Positions 26,804-34,581 of a stretch of DNA of 64,000 nt are shown here, one piece after another. Both the position numbers and the translations under genes were made by a program. Origin of the DNA: Novosphingobium sp. PhB165 (GTDB taxonomy: Bacteria > Pseudomonadota > Alphaproteobacteria > Sphingomonadales > Sphingomonadaceae); the NCBI RefSeq assembly GCF_004341845.1, contig NZ_SLVB01000004.1, positions 186,001 to 250,000 of the forward strand, read 5' to 3'. How positions within the stretch are numbered: the stretch's first letter is position 1; every line of letters starts with the position of its first letter. The notes below the pieces were generated by a model. That model was given only the letters and a program-made list of their open reading frames with translations. It had not been told where the DNA came from and did no database searches.

Positions 26804-27601
26804 ATGGAATCTTCGCAGTTTAACGTGCTTTTCCGGAGTGCGGCAATCCAGGGGCGGGTTATCCAGGCGCTCTTGATGCGCGAAATCCTGACGCGTTTCG
26901 GCAGGCATAACATTGGATTTCTGTGGCTGTTCGTGGAGCCGATGCTTTTCACGACCGGTGTGACGATCCTGTGGACAGTCACAAAAGCGGTTCACGGTTC
27001 GACGCTTCCGATCGTTGCATTTGCGCTGACCGGTTATTCGAGCGTGCTCCTGTGGCGCAACATGCCTTCGCGTTGTATCGGCGCTGTCGAGCCTAATCTT
27101 TCTTTGATGTACCATCGCAATGTCCGTGTGCTCGATGTCTTCCTTGCCCGGCTCCTGCTCGAAGCAGGGGGCGCCACCATTTCCTTCGTCGTCCTGAGCC
27201 TGTTCTACATCTATATTGGCTGGCTCGAACCACCTGTGGACGTTCTCACAGTGGCCAAGGGATGGCTGATGCTCGCCTGGTTCGGCGCCAGCCTCGCGAT
27301 GCTGTTGGGCGCTCTTGGGGAAAAGCATGAGGTCATCGAGCGGTTATGGCACCCGGTGGCCTACATTGCTTTTCCACTTTCAGGCGCTGCCTTCATGGTG
27401 GACTCGCTGCCCGCAGCAGCGCAGCAATACATTCTCTATGTGCCGATGGTGAATGGGGTGGAGTTGGTCCGCGAAGGTTACTTCGGCGACAAGGTCCATG
27501 TTCACTACGACCTTCCCTACATGGTGGCGTTCTGCATGGCGCTGAGCCTTTTGGCGCTGGCCCAAGTCACCGTAATTAGCCGTGAGATCACGCCGGAATG
27601 A
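26804..27601 (+). CDS. Capsule ABC transporter permease (KpsM/BexB/CtrC-like)
   Basis: ABC-2-type inner-membrane permease for the lipid-linked polysaccharide. The 265-aa protein has about six hydrophobic helices and the family start ALLMREILTRFGRHNIGFLWLFVEPM. I start at the ATG at 26804, 11 bases after the upstream stop; a longer frame overlaps the kpsE-like gene. The stop overlaps the start of the ATPase gene (ATGA), so subunits are made together. Confidence 0.9.
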   Translation: MESSQFNVLFRSAAIQGRVIQALLMREILTRFGRHNIGFLWLFVEPMLFTTGVTILWTVTKAVHGSTLPIVAFALTGYSSVLLWRNMPSRCIGAVEPNLSLMYHRNVRVLDVFLARLLLEAGGATISFVVLSLFYIYIGWLEPPVDVLTVAKGWLMLAWFGASLAMLLGALGEKHEVIERLWHPVAYIAFPLSGAAFMVDSLPAAAQQYILYVPMVNGVELVREGYFGDKVHVHYDLPYMVAFCMALSLLALAQVTVISREITPE

Positions 27602-28260
27602 TCACTGTCGAACATGTGAACAAGGTCTATCCGACCCGATCAGGTGACCGCTTGGTGCTAGACGACATCTCTTTCACGTTGGCGCGTGGAGAGAAGCTGG
27701 GCATTCTCGGTCGCAACGGCGCGGGCAAGTCGACACTGATCCGCCTCGTCAGCGGTGCCGAACGTCCAACCTCTGGCACTGTTACTCAGGAGATGTCGGT
27801 GTCTTGGCCGCTTGCCTTCGGTGGAGCTTTCCAGGGAACTCTCACGGGACTCGACAACGTTCGCTTTATAAGCCGCATCTATCGGCAGGATTATAAGCGG
27901 AATATCGATTTCGTTGCCGATTTCACCGAACTGGGCATCTATCTTCGGGAGCCCGTACGCTCCTATTCACAAGGTATGAGGGCCCGCCTCGCCTTCGCCA
28001 TTTCAATGATCATTGAATTCGATTGCTATCTGATCGATGAAATCACCGCAGTGGGAGACGCGCGCTTCCATGAACGGTGTGAAGCAGAGTTGTTCCAGAA
28101 GCGTAATGACCGCGCCATGTTGATCATTTCACATGATGTTAACTATGTTCGGCAACATTGCCAGAGATTTGCCGTAATAAATGATGGTAAATTAATCTTC
28201 TATGAAGACTTTGATCAGGCTTACTATGCGCATGCTCAAAATATGAATTTACACAATTAA
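27598..28260 (+). CDS. Capsule ABC transporter ATP-binding protein (KpsT/BexA/CtrD-like)
   Basis: ATPase subunit driving capsule export. Walker A GRNGAGKST starts at residue 38; the ABC signature is degenerate, YSQGMRARLAF, as is usual for KpsT; Walker B is CYLIDEITAVGD and the switch region is ISHDV. At 220 aa it is the short capsule type and lacks the C-terminal carbohydrate-binding domain of O-antigen Wzt. It therefore should not need a specific chain-end modification, unlike the Wzm-Wzt systems that use WbdA-type polymerases. Confidence 0.92.
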   Translation: MITVEHVNKVYPTRSGDRLVLDDISFTLARGEKLGILGRNGAGKSTLIRLVSGAERPTSGTVTQEMSVSWPLAFGGAFQGTLTGLDNVRFISRIYRQDYKRNIDFVADFTELGIYLREPVRSYSQGMRARLAFAISMIIEFDCYLIDEITAVGDARFHERCEAELFQKRNDRAMLIISHDVNYVRQHCQRFAVINDGKLIFYEDFDQAYYAHAQNMNLHN

Positions 28261-28301
28261 ATAGAATTGGCCGAATACGCTAGGATACACGGAGTTTATT
28301 G

Positions 28302-29336
28302 ATGACTAAGACAGCCCTGATTACCGGCGTGACCGGGCAGGACGGCAGCTATCTTTCCGAGCTCCTTCTCGAAAAGGGCTATCAGGTCCACGGCATGATC
28401 CGCCGGTCGAGCACGGTCAACACCTGGCGCATCGACCACCTGCTTGGCGAAGAACACGATGACCGCTTCTCGCTGCATTACGGCGACTTGTCGGACGCCA
28501 ACTCGCTGCGCCGCCTGATCGACCTCACGCAGCCCGACGAAATTTATAACCTGGCCGCGCAGAGCCATGTGCGCGTCAGCTTTGACCAGCCCGAATATAC
28601 CTGCGACGCTACCGGAACCGGTGTTTTGAGGCTGCTCGAAGCGATCCGCGCCTCGACCCAATATGCCCCCCGCACGGTCCGCTTCTACCAGGCCGGGTCG
28701 AGCGAGATGTTTGGCTCGGCTAAGCCGCCGCAAAGCGAGGATACGCGCTTCGAGCCGCGCAGCCCGTATGCCTGCGCGAAGGTCTATGCCCATTACCAGA
28801 CGGTGAACTACCGCGAGAGCTATGGCATGTTCGCCAGCAACGGCATCCTGTTCAACCATGAGAGTCCGCGCCGTGGTGAAGCCTTCGTGACGCGCAAAAT
28901 CACGCTGGCAGCCGCGCGCATCAAGCTAGGGCTGCAGAAGAAGCTATTCTTGGGCAACCTTGACGCCAAGCGTGATTGGGGCTTTGCTGGCGACTACGTC
29001 GAGGCGATGTGGCGGATGCTTCAGCACGACCGTCCGGATGACTTTGTCGTGGCCACAAACAAGGCGATCTCGATCCGCGAGTTCTTAGCGTTGACGTTCG
29101 AACCTCTCGAACTCGATTGGGAGGATTTCGTCGAGATCGACGAGCGCTTCTACCGTCCAGCCGAAGTCGATTACCTACTGGGCGACTACAGCAAGACGCA
29201 GGCCGCACTCGGCTGGAGTCCCACGCATGATGTCGCGTCGCTTGCAAAGATGATGGTCGAAAGCGACCTTCAGCTTGCCAAGCGCGAGAAGTATCACCGC
29301 AACTTCGACGAACTTGAGGCACAGATTGGCCAGTAA
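28302..29336 (+). CDS. gmd: GDP-mannose 4,6-dehydratase
   Basis: Converts GDP-D-mannose to GDP-4-keto-6-deoxy-D-mannose. The NADP-binding [11 protein letters not shown] is at residues 8-18, and [14 protein letters not shown] is the family's cofactor/tetramer loop. The catalytic Y156xxxK160 is in [11 protein letters not shown], and [20 protein letters not shown] is diagnostic of Gmd. I start at the ATG at 28302, with GGAG at 28291-28294; a TTG one codon earlier is unlikely. The 344-aa length is usual. The reductase gene overlaps its 3' end. Confidence 0.96.
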   Translation: MTKTALITGVTGQDGSYLSELLLEKGYQVHGMIRRSSTVNTWRIDHLLGEEHDDRFSLHYGDLSDANSLRRLIDLTQPDEIYNLAAQSHVRVSFDQPEYTCDATGTGVLRLLEAIRASTQYAPRTVRFYQAGSSEMFGSAKPPQSEDTRFEPRSPYACAKVYAHYQTVNYRESYGMFASNGILFNHESPRRGEAFVTRKITLAAARIKLGLQKKLFLGNLDAKRDWGFAGDYVEAMWRMLQHDRPDDFVVATNKAISIREFLALTFEPLELDWEDFVEIDERFYRPAEVDYLLGDYSKTQAALGWSPTHDVASLAKMMVESDLQLAKREKYHRNFDELEAQIGQ

Positions 29337-30234
29337 GCCAGGTCTTCTCGTTACGGGTGCGTCAGGCTTCGTCGGCCGGCATGTGGTCGCGCAGGGCCGT
29401 GAACGGTTCGACATAGTCGCAACCGGGCGCGGTTCCCGGCCCGACTGGCTGCCTGCGGACGTTGCGTGGCGCACCGTCGATCTGTTGAACCGCACCTCGG
29501 TGGCGGACCTGCCGGATGATTTTCCGTACGTGCTGCATCTCGCAAGCGAAACAGTGCCGTCGAAATTCTCGACTTACGATCCGCTGCTAGATTCGGTTGA
29601 GATGACGTTGAACCTGTGCCGGCATCTACGTTCGGGACGGCTCCTGTTCGCCAGTTCCTGCTTGATCTACGCTGCCAGCAGCCAACCGATGACTGAGGAG
29701 GCACCGCTTGATCCGCGCGGCCATTACGGGCTGACCAAGCAATTGTGCGAGGCGATAGTTTCTCGTGCGGCCTCGGAAGGAATCATCGAAACCGCGATTG
29801 CGCGTCCTTTCAACCATATCGGAACAGGGATGCGCCCTGACCTCGTCATCCCCTCTATCGTTCGGCGTGTTCAGGACGCTGAGGACGGGGCTTCGATCCT
29901 GATGGCCGGACTCGACAGCGTGCGCGATTTTCTGGATGTGGAGGATATTGTTGAGGCATATTTTGCTATTCTGGGCATCTCTCCGACGCAGGATAGAATC
30001 TTCAACGTATCGAGTGGAGTTGCGACCAGTATCGGCGATGTCGTGCGGACTGTCGCGCGCGTCCTCGGCAAGCCGATTGGAGAAGTTGTCTTCGCCGACC
30101 GAGGCAATTCGGCAGATGACACTTCGATAGTCGTGGGCGATGCAAGCAAGTTGCGCACCTTGACCAATTGGGCGCCGCAGATCGGACTTGAAGAAAGTCT
30201 GCAAAAGCTAACACTGAGTGCTTCGGCTCACTGA
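29326..30234 (+). CDS. rmd: NAD-dependent epimerase/reductase, probable GDP-4-keto-6-deoxymannose reductase (Rmd-like)
   Basis: Extended SDR of about 302 aa with [13 protein letters not shown] at the N-terminus, the [10 protein letters not shown] active-site strand and catalytic Y134xxxK138 (HYGLTKQL), then the RPFNHIGTG motif shared with Rmd proteins. Directly coupled to gmd, it should reduce the Gmd product to GDP-D-rhamnose. It lacks obvious Fcl (GDP-fucose synthase) signatures, so GDP-L-fucose is less likely. I choose the TTG at 29326, inside the end of gmd and preceded by GAGG; a longer ATG frame at 29275 lies wholly inside gmd. Specificity is an inference. Confidence 0.8.
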   Translation: MASKPGLLVTGASGFVGRHVVAQGRERFDIVATGRGSRPDWLPADVAWRTVDLLNRTSVADLPDDFPYVLHLASETVPSKFSTYDPLLDSVEMTLNLCRHLRSGRLLFASSCLIYAASSQPMTEEAPLDPRGHYGLTKQLCEAIVSRAASEGIIETAIARPFNHIGTGMRPDLVIPSIVRRVQDAEDGASILMAGLDSVRDFLDVEDIVEAYFAILGISPTQDRIFNVSSGVATSIGDVVRTVARVLGKPIGEVVFADRGNSADDTSIVVGDASKLRTLTNWAPQIGLEESLQKLTLSASAH

Positions 30235-30284
30235 CGGGGCGTTCAGGGGCGCTTTGGCGACCGGTGTGGGAGGCACAAATCTCT

Positions 30285-30410
30285 GTTTCAGATAATGGGA
30301 TTGTCGCTGACTGGCTCCATAGTTTCCAGCGTCATGTAGCGAGCGCGCTGGACGACCCAATCGTCGGATTGCTCCATGAGGATAGCCCCGATGAGCCGGG
30401 CGAGTCGCAT
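30285..30410 (-). pseudogene. C-terminal remnant of an IS256-family transposase
   Basis: The minus-strand reading RLARLIGAILMEQSDDWVVQ-RARYMTLETMEPVSDNP matches what I recall of the extreme C-terminus of IS256/mutator transposases (LVGAILLEQNDEW..Q..YMTLE). Nothing upstream on this strand continues the protein. It is an insertion-sequence scar just after rmd. Confidence 0.6.
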
Positions 30411-30539
30411 CGATCCACAGAGACGGCCAGTCGACTCTCGCCTGGCGCTTCGATTGGGGACGTCGCGCGCGCTGTAATTGTCGACGTTTCGCCGATCTAA
30501 AAGTGGTAGTGCAGGTTTATAGAAGACGCGCCCAGAGCC

Positions 30540-30615
30540 GCCTTCCGAGTTCAACTCTCCGCCATTGCCTACAACCTCAGGCCCATGATGAACATTCTCG
30601 CAGGCCCTGCATAAG
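30540..30615 (+). pseudogene. Possible second transposase C-terminal remnant
   Basis: One plus-strand frame reads VQLSAIAYNLRPMMNILAGPA then stop, which resembles the ending of IS1182/IS5-type transposases (F.L.A.AYNLRR.MNIL). The match is short. The rest of 30235-31144 shows no gene; it is decayed DNA ending in the ardC leader. Confidence 0.35.
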
Positions 30616-30934
30616 AGTTGCCTTCCGTCTCGGCAATCACGGGGCCAGACAAGCCAATCGCTTATTACCGTTGCGCCTCAGTGCCTACGCCCAGCGGCGC
30701 TCAAGTCTCATAATTCGGTCTTCTGGTCGGCATCGGCCCGACATGAGGTCGGATCGTTGTGCCTGGGAAATGGGATGTGGCGAAGTTGCCGCCCCGTGCA
30801 AAGGCACGGCCGCGCTCTATTTCGCTGACGCTCAACCGAGCCGCCTGCGGCGTCTCGTCGGCGTAGCCGTTTCGATCACTGGCGGGGCGGGACGCTATCC
30901 GCGTCCCGTCAGCGGTCTCCGCGCCTGCGGCGCG

Positions 30935-31062
30935 TCGGCGTGTGCCTCGGCTCCAGGGTGACGGGGGGCGTCACGGCCCCTTAGCCCCGCCATGGCAAGC
31001 CGCAACCTGGGCAGGGCCCAGGTCCTCCATTTCATTTCGGCCCTTCGGGTGCACCCCGCCAT
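30935..31062 (+). repeat. ArdC leader, copy 2 of an imperfect repeat
   Basis: GC-rich non-coding leader of ardC, partly repeated at 17156-17280 (see GGTCCTCCATTTCATTTCGG at 31021-31040). The sequence type is common upstream of ardC genes on sphingomonad plasmids, from memory. Confidence 0.7.
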
Positions 31063-31144
31063 TTCAGGCGAGGCTTTTGGTCCGCTCCTGCCGCCCCGCC
31101 ACCCCGGCGCCGGTCAATGGCGGTTGAGGAAAGGAACAGGAGAC

Positions 31145-32032
31145 ATGGAAAGGACCAATCGCCAAAGCCTCTATGGAGAGGTCATCTCGCGCATCATTGC
31201 CGAGCTGGAGGAGGGCCGGCTCCCATGGGTGCAGCCTTGGGACAGTGCGCGGTGTCCCTGCCTGATGCCGCACAATGCCGTTTCAGGAAGGGTCTATTCG
31301 GCGATCAATGTGCTGATCCTATGGTGCGAAGCGGTGGAACGCCAGTTCGGTTCGCAGCGCTGGCTGACATACAAACAAGCCCTGGCGGCGGGCGCTCACG
31401 TCCGACGTGGCGAAAAGGGCACGGTCATCTGCTATGCGGATCGCTTCACCCCGAAGGGCGAGACCGAGCAGGCGCGGTGCGAGGATCGCGAGGCGCGGAC
31501 GATTGCGTTCCTGAAGCGCTTCGTCGTGTTCAACCTCGATCAGATCGAGGGGCTGCCGGAACGCTATGCCGAGGAACCGGCGGTGCCCGATCCGGTCCTG
31601 GCGGTTGCCGAGGTGGACCGGTTGATTGCGGCTACCGGCGCCGATTTCCGGATCGGCGGCGACGAGGCGTTCTATGCCCCGAAGCAAGACTATGTGCAGG
31701 TGCCCCCGCAGGCGGCTTTCCATGAGCCGGTGAACTGGTTCCGCACGGCCCTTCATGAGCTTGGTCATTGGAGCGGAGGAAAGGCCCGATTGGACCGCGA
31801 CCAGACGGGCAAGTGCGGCTCGGCATCGTACGCAAAGGAAGAGCTCATTGCCGAGATGACCTCGGCCTTTGCCTGCGCGTCGCTGGGTATCCAGCCCACG
31901 GTGCGGCATAGCGATTACCTTGGCTCATGGCTTGAAGTGCTCCGCGCCGACGAGAAGGCGATCTTCCGGGCGGCCAGCGCTGCCAGCAAGGCGGCCGATT
32001 ACCTCCTCGCTTTCGGGGAGGACGCGGCATGA
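31145..32032 (+). CDS. ArdC-like antirestriction protein (ssDNA-binding + zincin domain)
   Basis: A 295-aa protein made of the N-terminal ArdC ssDNA-binding domain (YGEVISRIIAELEEGRLPWVQPW..., NALSGR-like NAVSGRVYSAINVLIL) and a C-terminal zincin-like metallopeptidase with H204ELGH208 (TALHELGHW). Such proteins enter recipients with conjugating DNA and protect it from restriction. I start at the ATG at 31145 with AGGAAAGGAACAGGAG upstream; the open frame begins earlier in the leader. The stop overlaps the next gene by 4 bases (ATGA). Confidence 0.88.
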   Translation: MERTNRQSLYGEVISRIIAELEEGRLPWVQPWDSARCPCLMPHNAVSGRVYSAINVLILWCEAVERQFGSQRWLTYKQALAAGAHVRRGEKGTVICYADRFTPKGETEQARCEDREARTIAFLKRFVVFNLDQIEGLPERYAEEPAVPDPVLAVAEVDRLIAATGADFRIGGDEAFYAPKQDYVQVPPQAAFHEPVNWFRTALHELGHWSGGKARLDRDQTGKCGSASYAKEELIAEMTSAFACASLGIQPTVRHSDYLGSWLEVLRADEKAIFRAASAASKAADYLLAFGEDAA

Positions 32033-32313
32033 GATGGCATCTCTATCTGCTGGAGCAGCGCATCCGCGAGGCGTTCCTGCGCCATGCCTTCCCGGAGTAC
32101 GAAGATCCGGACCTTCGCCGGCTCGCGCGGGCGGTACGTTCGCTTCCCTGGCTTCCGCGTGCGGTGTTCCACCTGCTGCGGTTCGAGGGCCTTCGCTATG
32201 AGCAGATCGCCGAGCGGCTCGGCATCAGCACGCGCAGGGTAGAAATCGAAGTGGGCCGGGCGATGGGCCTGATCGTGCGCTCACGGAACCGGCAGGAGCG
32301 CAAGGGCTGGTAA
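32029..32313 (+). CDS. Sigma-70 region-4-like helix-turn-helix protein
   Basis: A 94-aa protein carrying essentially only a sigma region 4 (LPWLPRAVFHLLRFEGLRYEQIAERLGISTRRVEIEVGRAM), with a short N-terminal helix. It lacks region 2, so it cannot be a full sigma factor; it may act as a DNA-binding regulator or anti-factor. It is translationally coupled to ardC (ATGA overlap). Its function is not known to me. Confidence 0.75.
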   Translation: MRWHLYLLEQRIREAFLRHAFPEYEDPDLRRLARAVRSLPWLPRAVFHLLRFEGLRYEQIAERLGISTRRVEIEVGRAMGLIVRSRNRQERKGW

Positions 32314-32319
32314 GGGATC

Positions 32320-32349
32320 GGGGCGCGCCCGCTGCGGCGGGCGCGCCCC
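32320..32349. terminator. Strong GC hairpin between convergent genes
   Basis: A 13-bp perfect stem, GGGGCGCGCCCGC (32320-32332) / GCGGGCGCGCCCC (32337-32349), with a TGCG loop. There is no T-run, so intrinsic termination is only probable. It separates the ardC operon from alpA on the other strand. Confidence 0.65.
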
Positions 32350-32376
32350 GGCCATGCTTTCCGGCGCGACGGTTGC

Positions 32377-32595
32377 TCAGGCTTGCGGCGGGAAATCGTC
32401 GACCAGATAGGAGATGGGATTGCGCATCCATTCGGTCACGGCGCTCTCGCGCCAGCCGCAGCAACGCTCGGCAATGCGAACCTGCTTCGGGAAGGTCCCG
32501 GACTGGACCTTGCGGTAGAGGGTCGCGCGGGAAAGGCCCGTGCGCTTGAGGACGGTATCAAGGCGCAGGAAACGATCAGGTGGCATCATGTTCAT
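32377..32595 (-). CDS. AlpA-family DNA-binding regulator (excisionase-like)
   Basis: A 72-aa MerR/Xis-like winged-helix protein: FLRLDTVLKRTGLSRATLYRKVQSGTFPKQVRI...GWRESAVTEWM is the standard AlpA signature. AlpA proteins activate or assist excision of P4-like and island integrases. It is 21 kb from the integrase, among the mobilisation genes, so it may serve either. An MNMMPP start gives two possible ATGs (32595 and 32586). Confidence 0.88.
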   Translation of the reverse strand: MNMMPPDRFLRLDTVLKRTGLSRATLYRKVQSGTFPKQVRIAERCCGWRESAVTEWMRNPISYLVDDFPPQA

Positions 32596-32926
32596 GTGGC
32601 ATGTCCTTTCCTATTCATGAGGGGGACTGGCCGGCCGTGAGCAAGATTGGTCCAAACTGGGCCGCCTGCAAGGGCGCTAATTGGCGTTTATCGGATATTC
32701 TCGGCCCAGATTCATCGACTTGCACCTTAGTGGATGCTGGCGGCACTCTATGGACACCAAAAAAAATCTCGCAGTCGGGAGCCCGCGACCGGCGGTTCTG
32801 TCTCACACCGTCTCAGCGCGCGGAACGCGCGCAAATTGTCACGACCGCGCAAACGCGAATCGCGCCAGGCCTCGGCGGCGATCACACCGCGTCGCCATCT
32901 GGAATATTAGCGCCGCAGCCGCTGGG

Positions 32927-33508
32927 TCAGGATGGCATCGCCCGCTGGCGCAACCGCGCATGGCCGGTCACGTGGCAGACGTGATCGACCAGTGCGCAAA
33001 CGATCACTCTAATCTGGTCCGGCGTGAAGCCGCCGTCGTCGAGAGCCTTGTCGTCGACCAGATGGGTTCGGTTCCATTTCCAGTAGGGCGACAGCACTTG
33101 CATCAGTCGCGCGGTCTCGGCGCAATCGTAACCGAAACCGGTGACGTTGGCGTAGGCGAGCGACCTGTCGACCTGGAGGCCGACATGCCGCGCACACCAG
33201 CTGTCGGGAAAGCCGACATCGAGCAGGTGGGCCGATAGCGCCAGCTGGGCGACGATCCCGGACGTGTAGAGGAAATAATGCCAATCGAACGGCACATCGG
33301 GCGAAAGCGAGCCCATGAACTCTTCGGCTCGCCTGGCGCGTGCGCGGCTGAGACTGCGCCCCTGCTGGGTGCGCAGCAATCGCACCGGTTCCGCGCCATA
33401 GATTTTCCAGAGCGCGGCGAGCGCGGAGTTTTCATCGGGCAAGGAGTTTAGCGCCGCAGCGACAGCGGCGATTTCGTCGGGTGAAGCAGCAGGAACAAGA
33501 GCGTCCAT
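32927..33508 (-). CDS. Conserved hypothetical protein of the mobilisation block
   Basis: A 193-aa protein that I do not recognise. It is largely helical, with no signal or membrane segment, and has an Arg-rich stretch (RARARRAEEFM) and aromatic-rich centre (FDWHYFLYTSG; LSPYWKWNRTHLVDD). I start at the ATG at 33508; the open frame reaches 33631. The stretch 32596-32926 between it and alpA holds no gene that I can support. Confidence 0.55.
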   Translation of the reverse strand: MDALVPAASPDEIAAVAAALNSLPDENSALAALWKIYGAEPVRLLRTQQGRSLSRARARRAEEFMGSLSPDVPFDWHYFLYTSGIVAQLALSAHLLDVGFPDSWCARHVGLQVDRSLAYANVTGFGYDCAETARLMQVLSPYWKWNRTHLVDDKALDDGGFTPDQIRVIVCALVDHVCHVTGHARLRQRAMPS

Positions 33509-33821
33509 TGGCACCTCCGGGTCCGCATCAAGGCGGGTTGGCGGAAGGCTTCGAGACAACTTGCGGACCAGTCCCGAACTCCCGCACGCTAACGCGCGGG
33601 AGCCGCCGGAGCTGGTAACATGCGAAAGCACATGCGCCGCCGCCTTTCACCCGAAGGTTTGGACATACGCGACGGCACCCCGGAAAACCGTGTTTTCCGA
33701 GTTCCTTTGCTTTCGCGGGATTACCAGTCCCGGCGCTGCCCTTTGCGCAGCGCCTTGGCAGGATAACAGACGGGAATCCTTACGCCAAGGCCGGGCGAAC
33801 CGAAGGTAGGGCTTCACACGT

Positions 33822-34067
33822 TCAGCCCTCTATCGAACGGCTCTGGCGTTCGTCCTTCGCGGCGGCATCGTCGGCGAATGTGCGCATGCCGCGCCGTCGC
33901 CATAGCGTCAGTGCCTGCTCGCGATCTTCGCCGCGCAACCTGGCTGCGGCTTCGACGAGTAGACCGAGGAGCGCCGCACGGTCATCCCCGGTCAGCTCGA
34001 CCAGTTCGGCTTTGACGACGAGCCCGCCGAGATCGATGAGCTGGCGGGTGCGCTCGCGCCGCTTCAC
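33822..34067 (-). CDS. TraD-like conjugal transfer accessory protein
   Basis: Short protein (81 aa from a GTG start at 34067) with RRERTRQLIDLGGLVVKAELVELTGDDRAALLGLL...REQALTLWRRRG, the TraD-type helix-turn-helix/relaxosome family found next to TraA relaxases. The start is uncertain: the frame is open to 34295 and overlaps the upstream TraD gene. Relaxosome accessory proteins of this type bind oriT DNA with TraA. Confidence 0.65.
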   Translation of the reverse strand: MKRRERTRQLIDLGGLVVKAELVELTGDDRAALLGLLVEAAARLRGEDREQALTLWRRRGMRTFADDAAAKDERQSRSIEG

Positions 34068-34083
34068 TTGCCACGCGCGGACA

Positions 34084-34410
34084 TCATGCCGCGCCCGGCT
34101 CGCCAAGTGGCAATTGCGCGCGGCCTGGCTCCGCCGCAGCGCCGCGCGGCTCGTCGCCAGTTCCTGTGCGAGCGCCTTTGCCGTTCCCTGAAAAGAACGC
34201 AGCGCCCCGCTTGCGCCACGCCTCCTTCTTTGCGGCATCCGTGGTGGTGGCAGCATCGAGCAGGGCACCGGCCAGCATCTCGGCGGAAAGGGCATCGGCG
34301 CCTGTCGCGTTCACCAGTTCGCCGAGCTGGCTGGTCTTGCGTATTTTGAGTTGCCGCGCCTTGTCAGTGAGTGCTTTGAGTTCGGCGTCATAGTCACGGG
34401 GCTTGCGCAT
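34084..34410 (-). CDS. TraD-like conjugal transfer protein
   Basis: A 108-aa protein whose first 75 residues (DAELKALTDKARQLKIRKTSQLGELVNATGADALSAEMLAGALLDA...KEAWRKRGAAFF) are the small TraD/TraC-type relaxosome protein of Ti-like mobilisation systems. The last 30 residues are Gly/Arg-rich and unconserved. It is divergent from traA, leaving 171 bases that should contain oriT. Confidence 0.8.
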   Translation of the reverse strand: MRKPRDYDAELKALTDKARQLKIRKTSQLGELVNATGADALSAEMLAGALLDAATTTDAAKKEAWRKRGAAFFSGNGKGARTGTGDEPRGAAAEPGRAQLPLGEPGAA

Positions 34411-34514
34411 CGTCCGTCCTTTCTGTGATCGAGGCGGACGGTTCAGCTATCGGGAGTCTCAGCGCCGAACAATAGTGTGAAATCTTCTGGGATTTCGCGT
34501 TCCCGAGTGCGATG

Positions 34515-34560
34515 AAATCGTTCGAGGGCGCGCTTATACGTCGTGCCGACGTGCTGCTTG
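34515..34560 (+). other. Candidate oriT
   Basis: The traD-traA divergent gap contains GAGGGCGCGCTTATACGTCG (34524-34543), and a hairpin ACGTCG-TGC-CGACGT (34538-34552). This resembles, from memory, the nic region of Ti/rhizobial plasmid oriTs (GGGCGCAATTATACGTC). Position between the relaxase and its accessory gene is the usual one. There is no experimental or alignment support. Confidence 0.45.
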
Positions 34561-34581
34561 AAGTGTAAATGGATGGCCGTC

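Noticed and set aside
20251..30234. GDP-L-fucose pathway
   Set aside because: Gmd is present, but the following reductase lacks features I associate with Fcl and is closer to Rmd, so D-rhamnose is preferred.
30503..30961. 152-codon plus-strand frame before ardC
   Set aside because: Low-complexity product without a domain; it spans IS debris and the ardC leader repeat.
32320..32349. A certain rho-independent terminator
   Set aside because: The stem is strong but no T-run follows on either strand, so it is reported only as a probable terminator.
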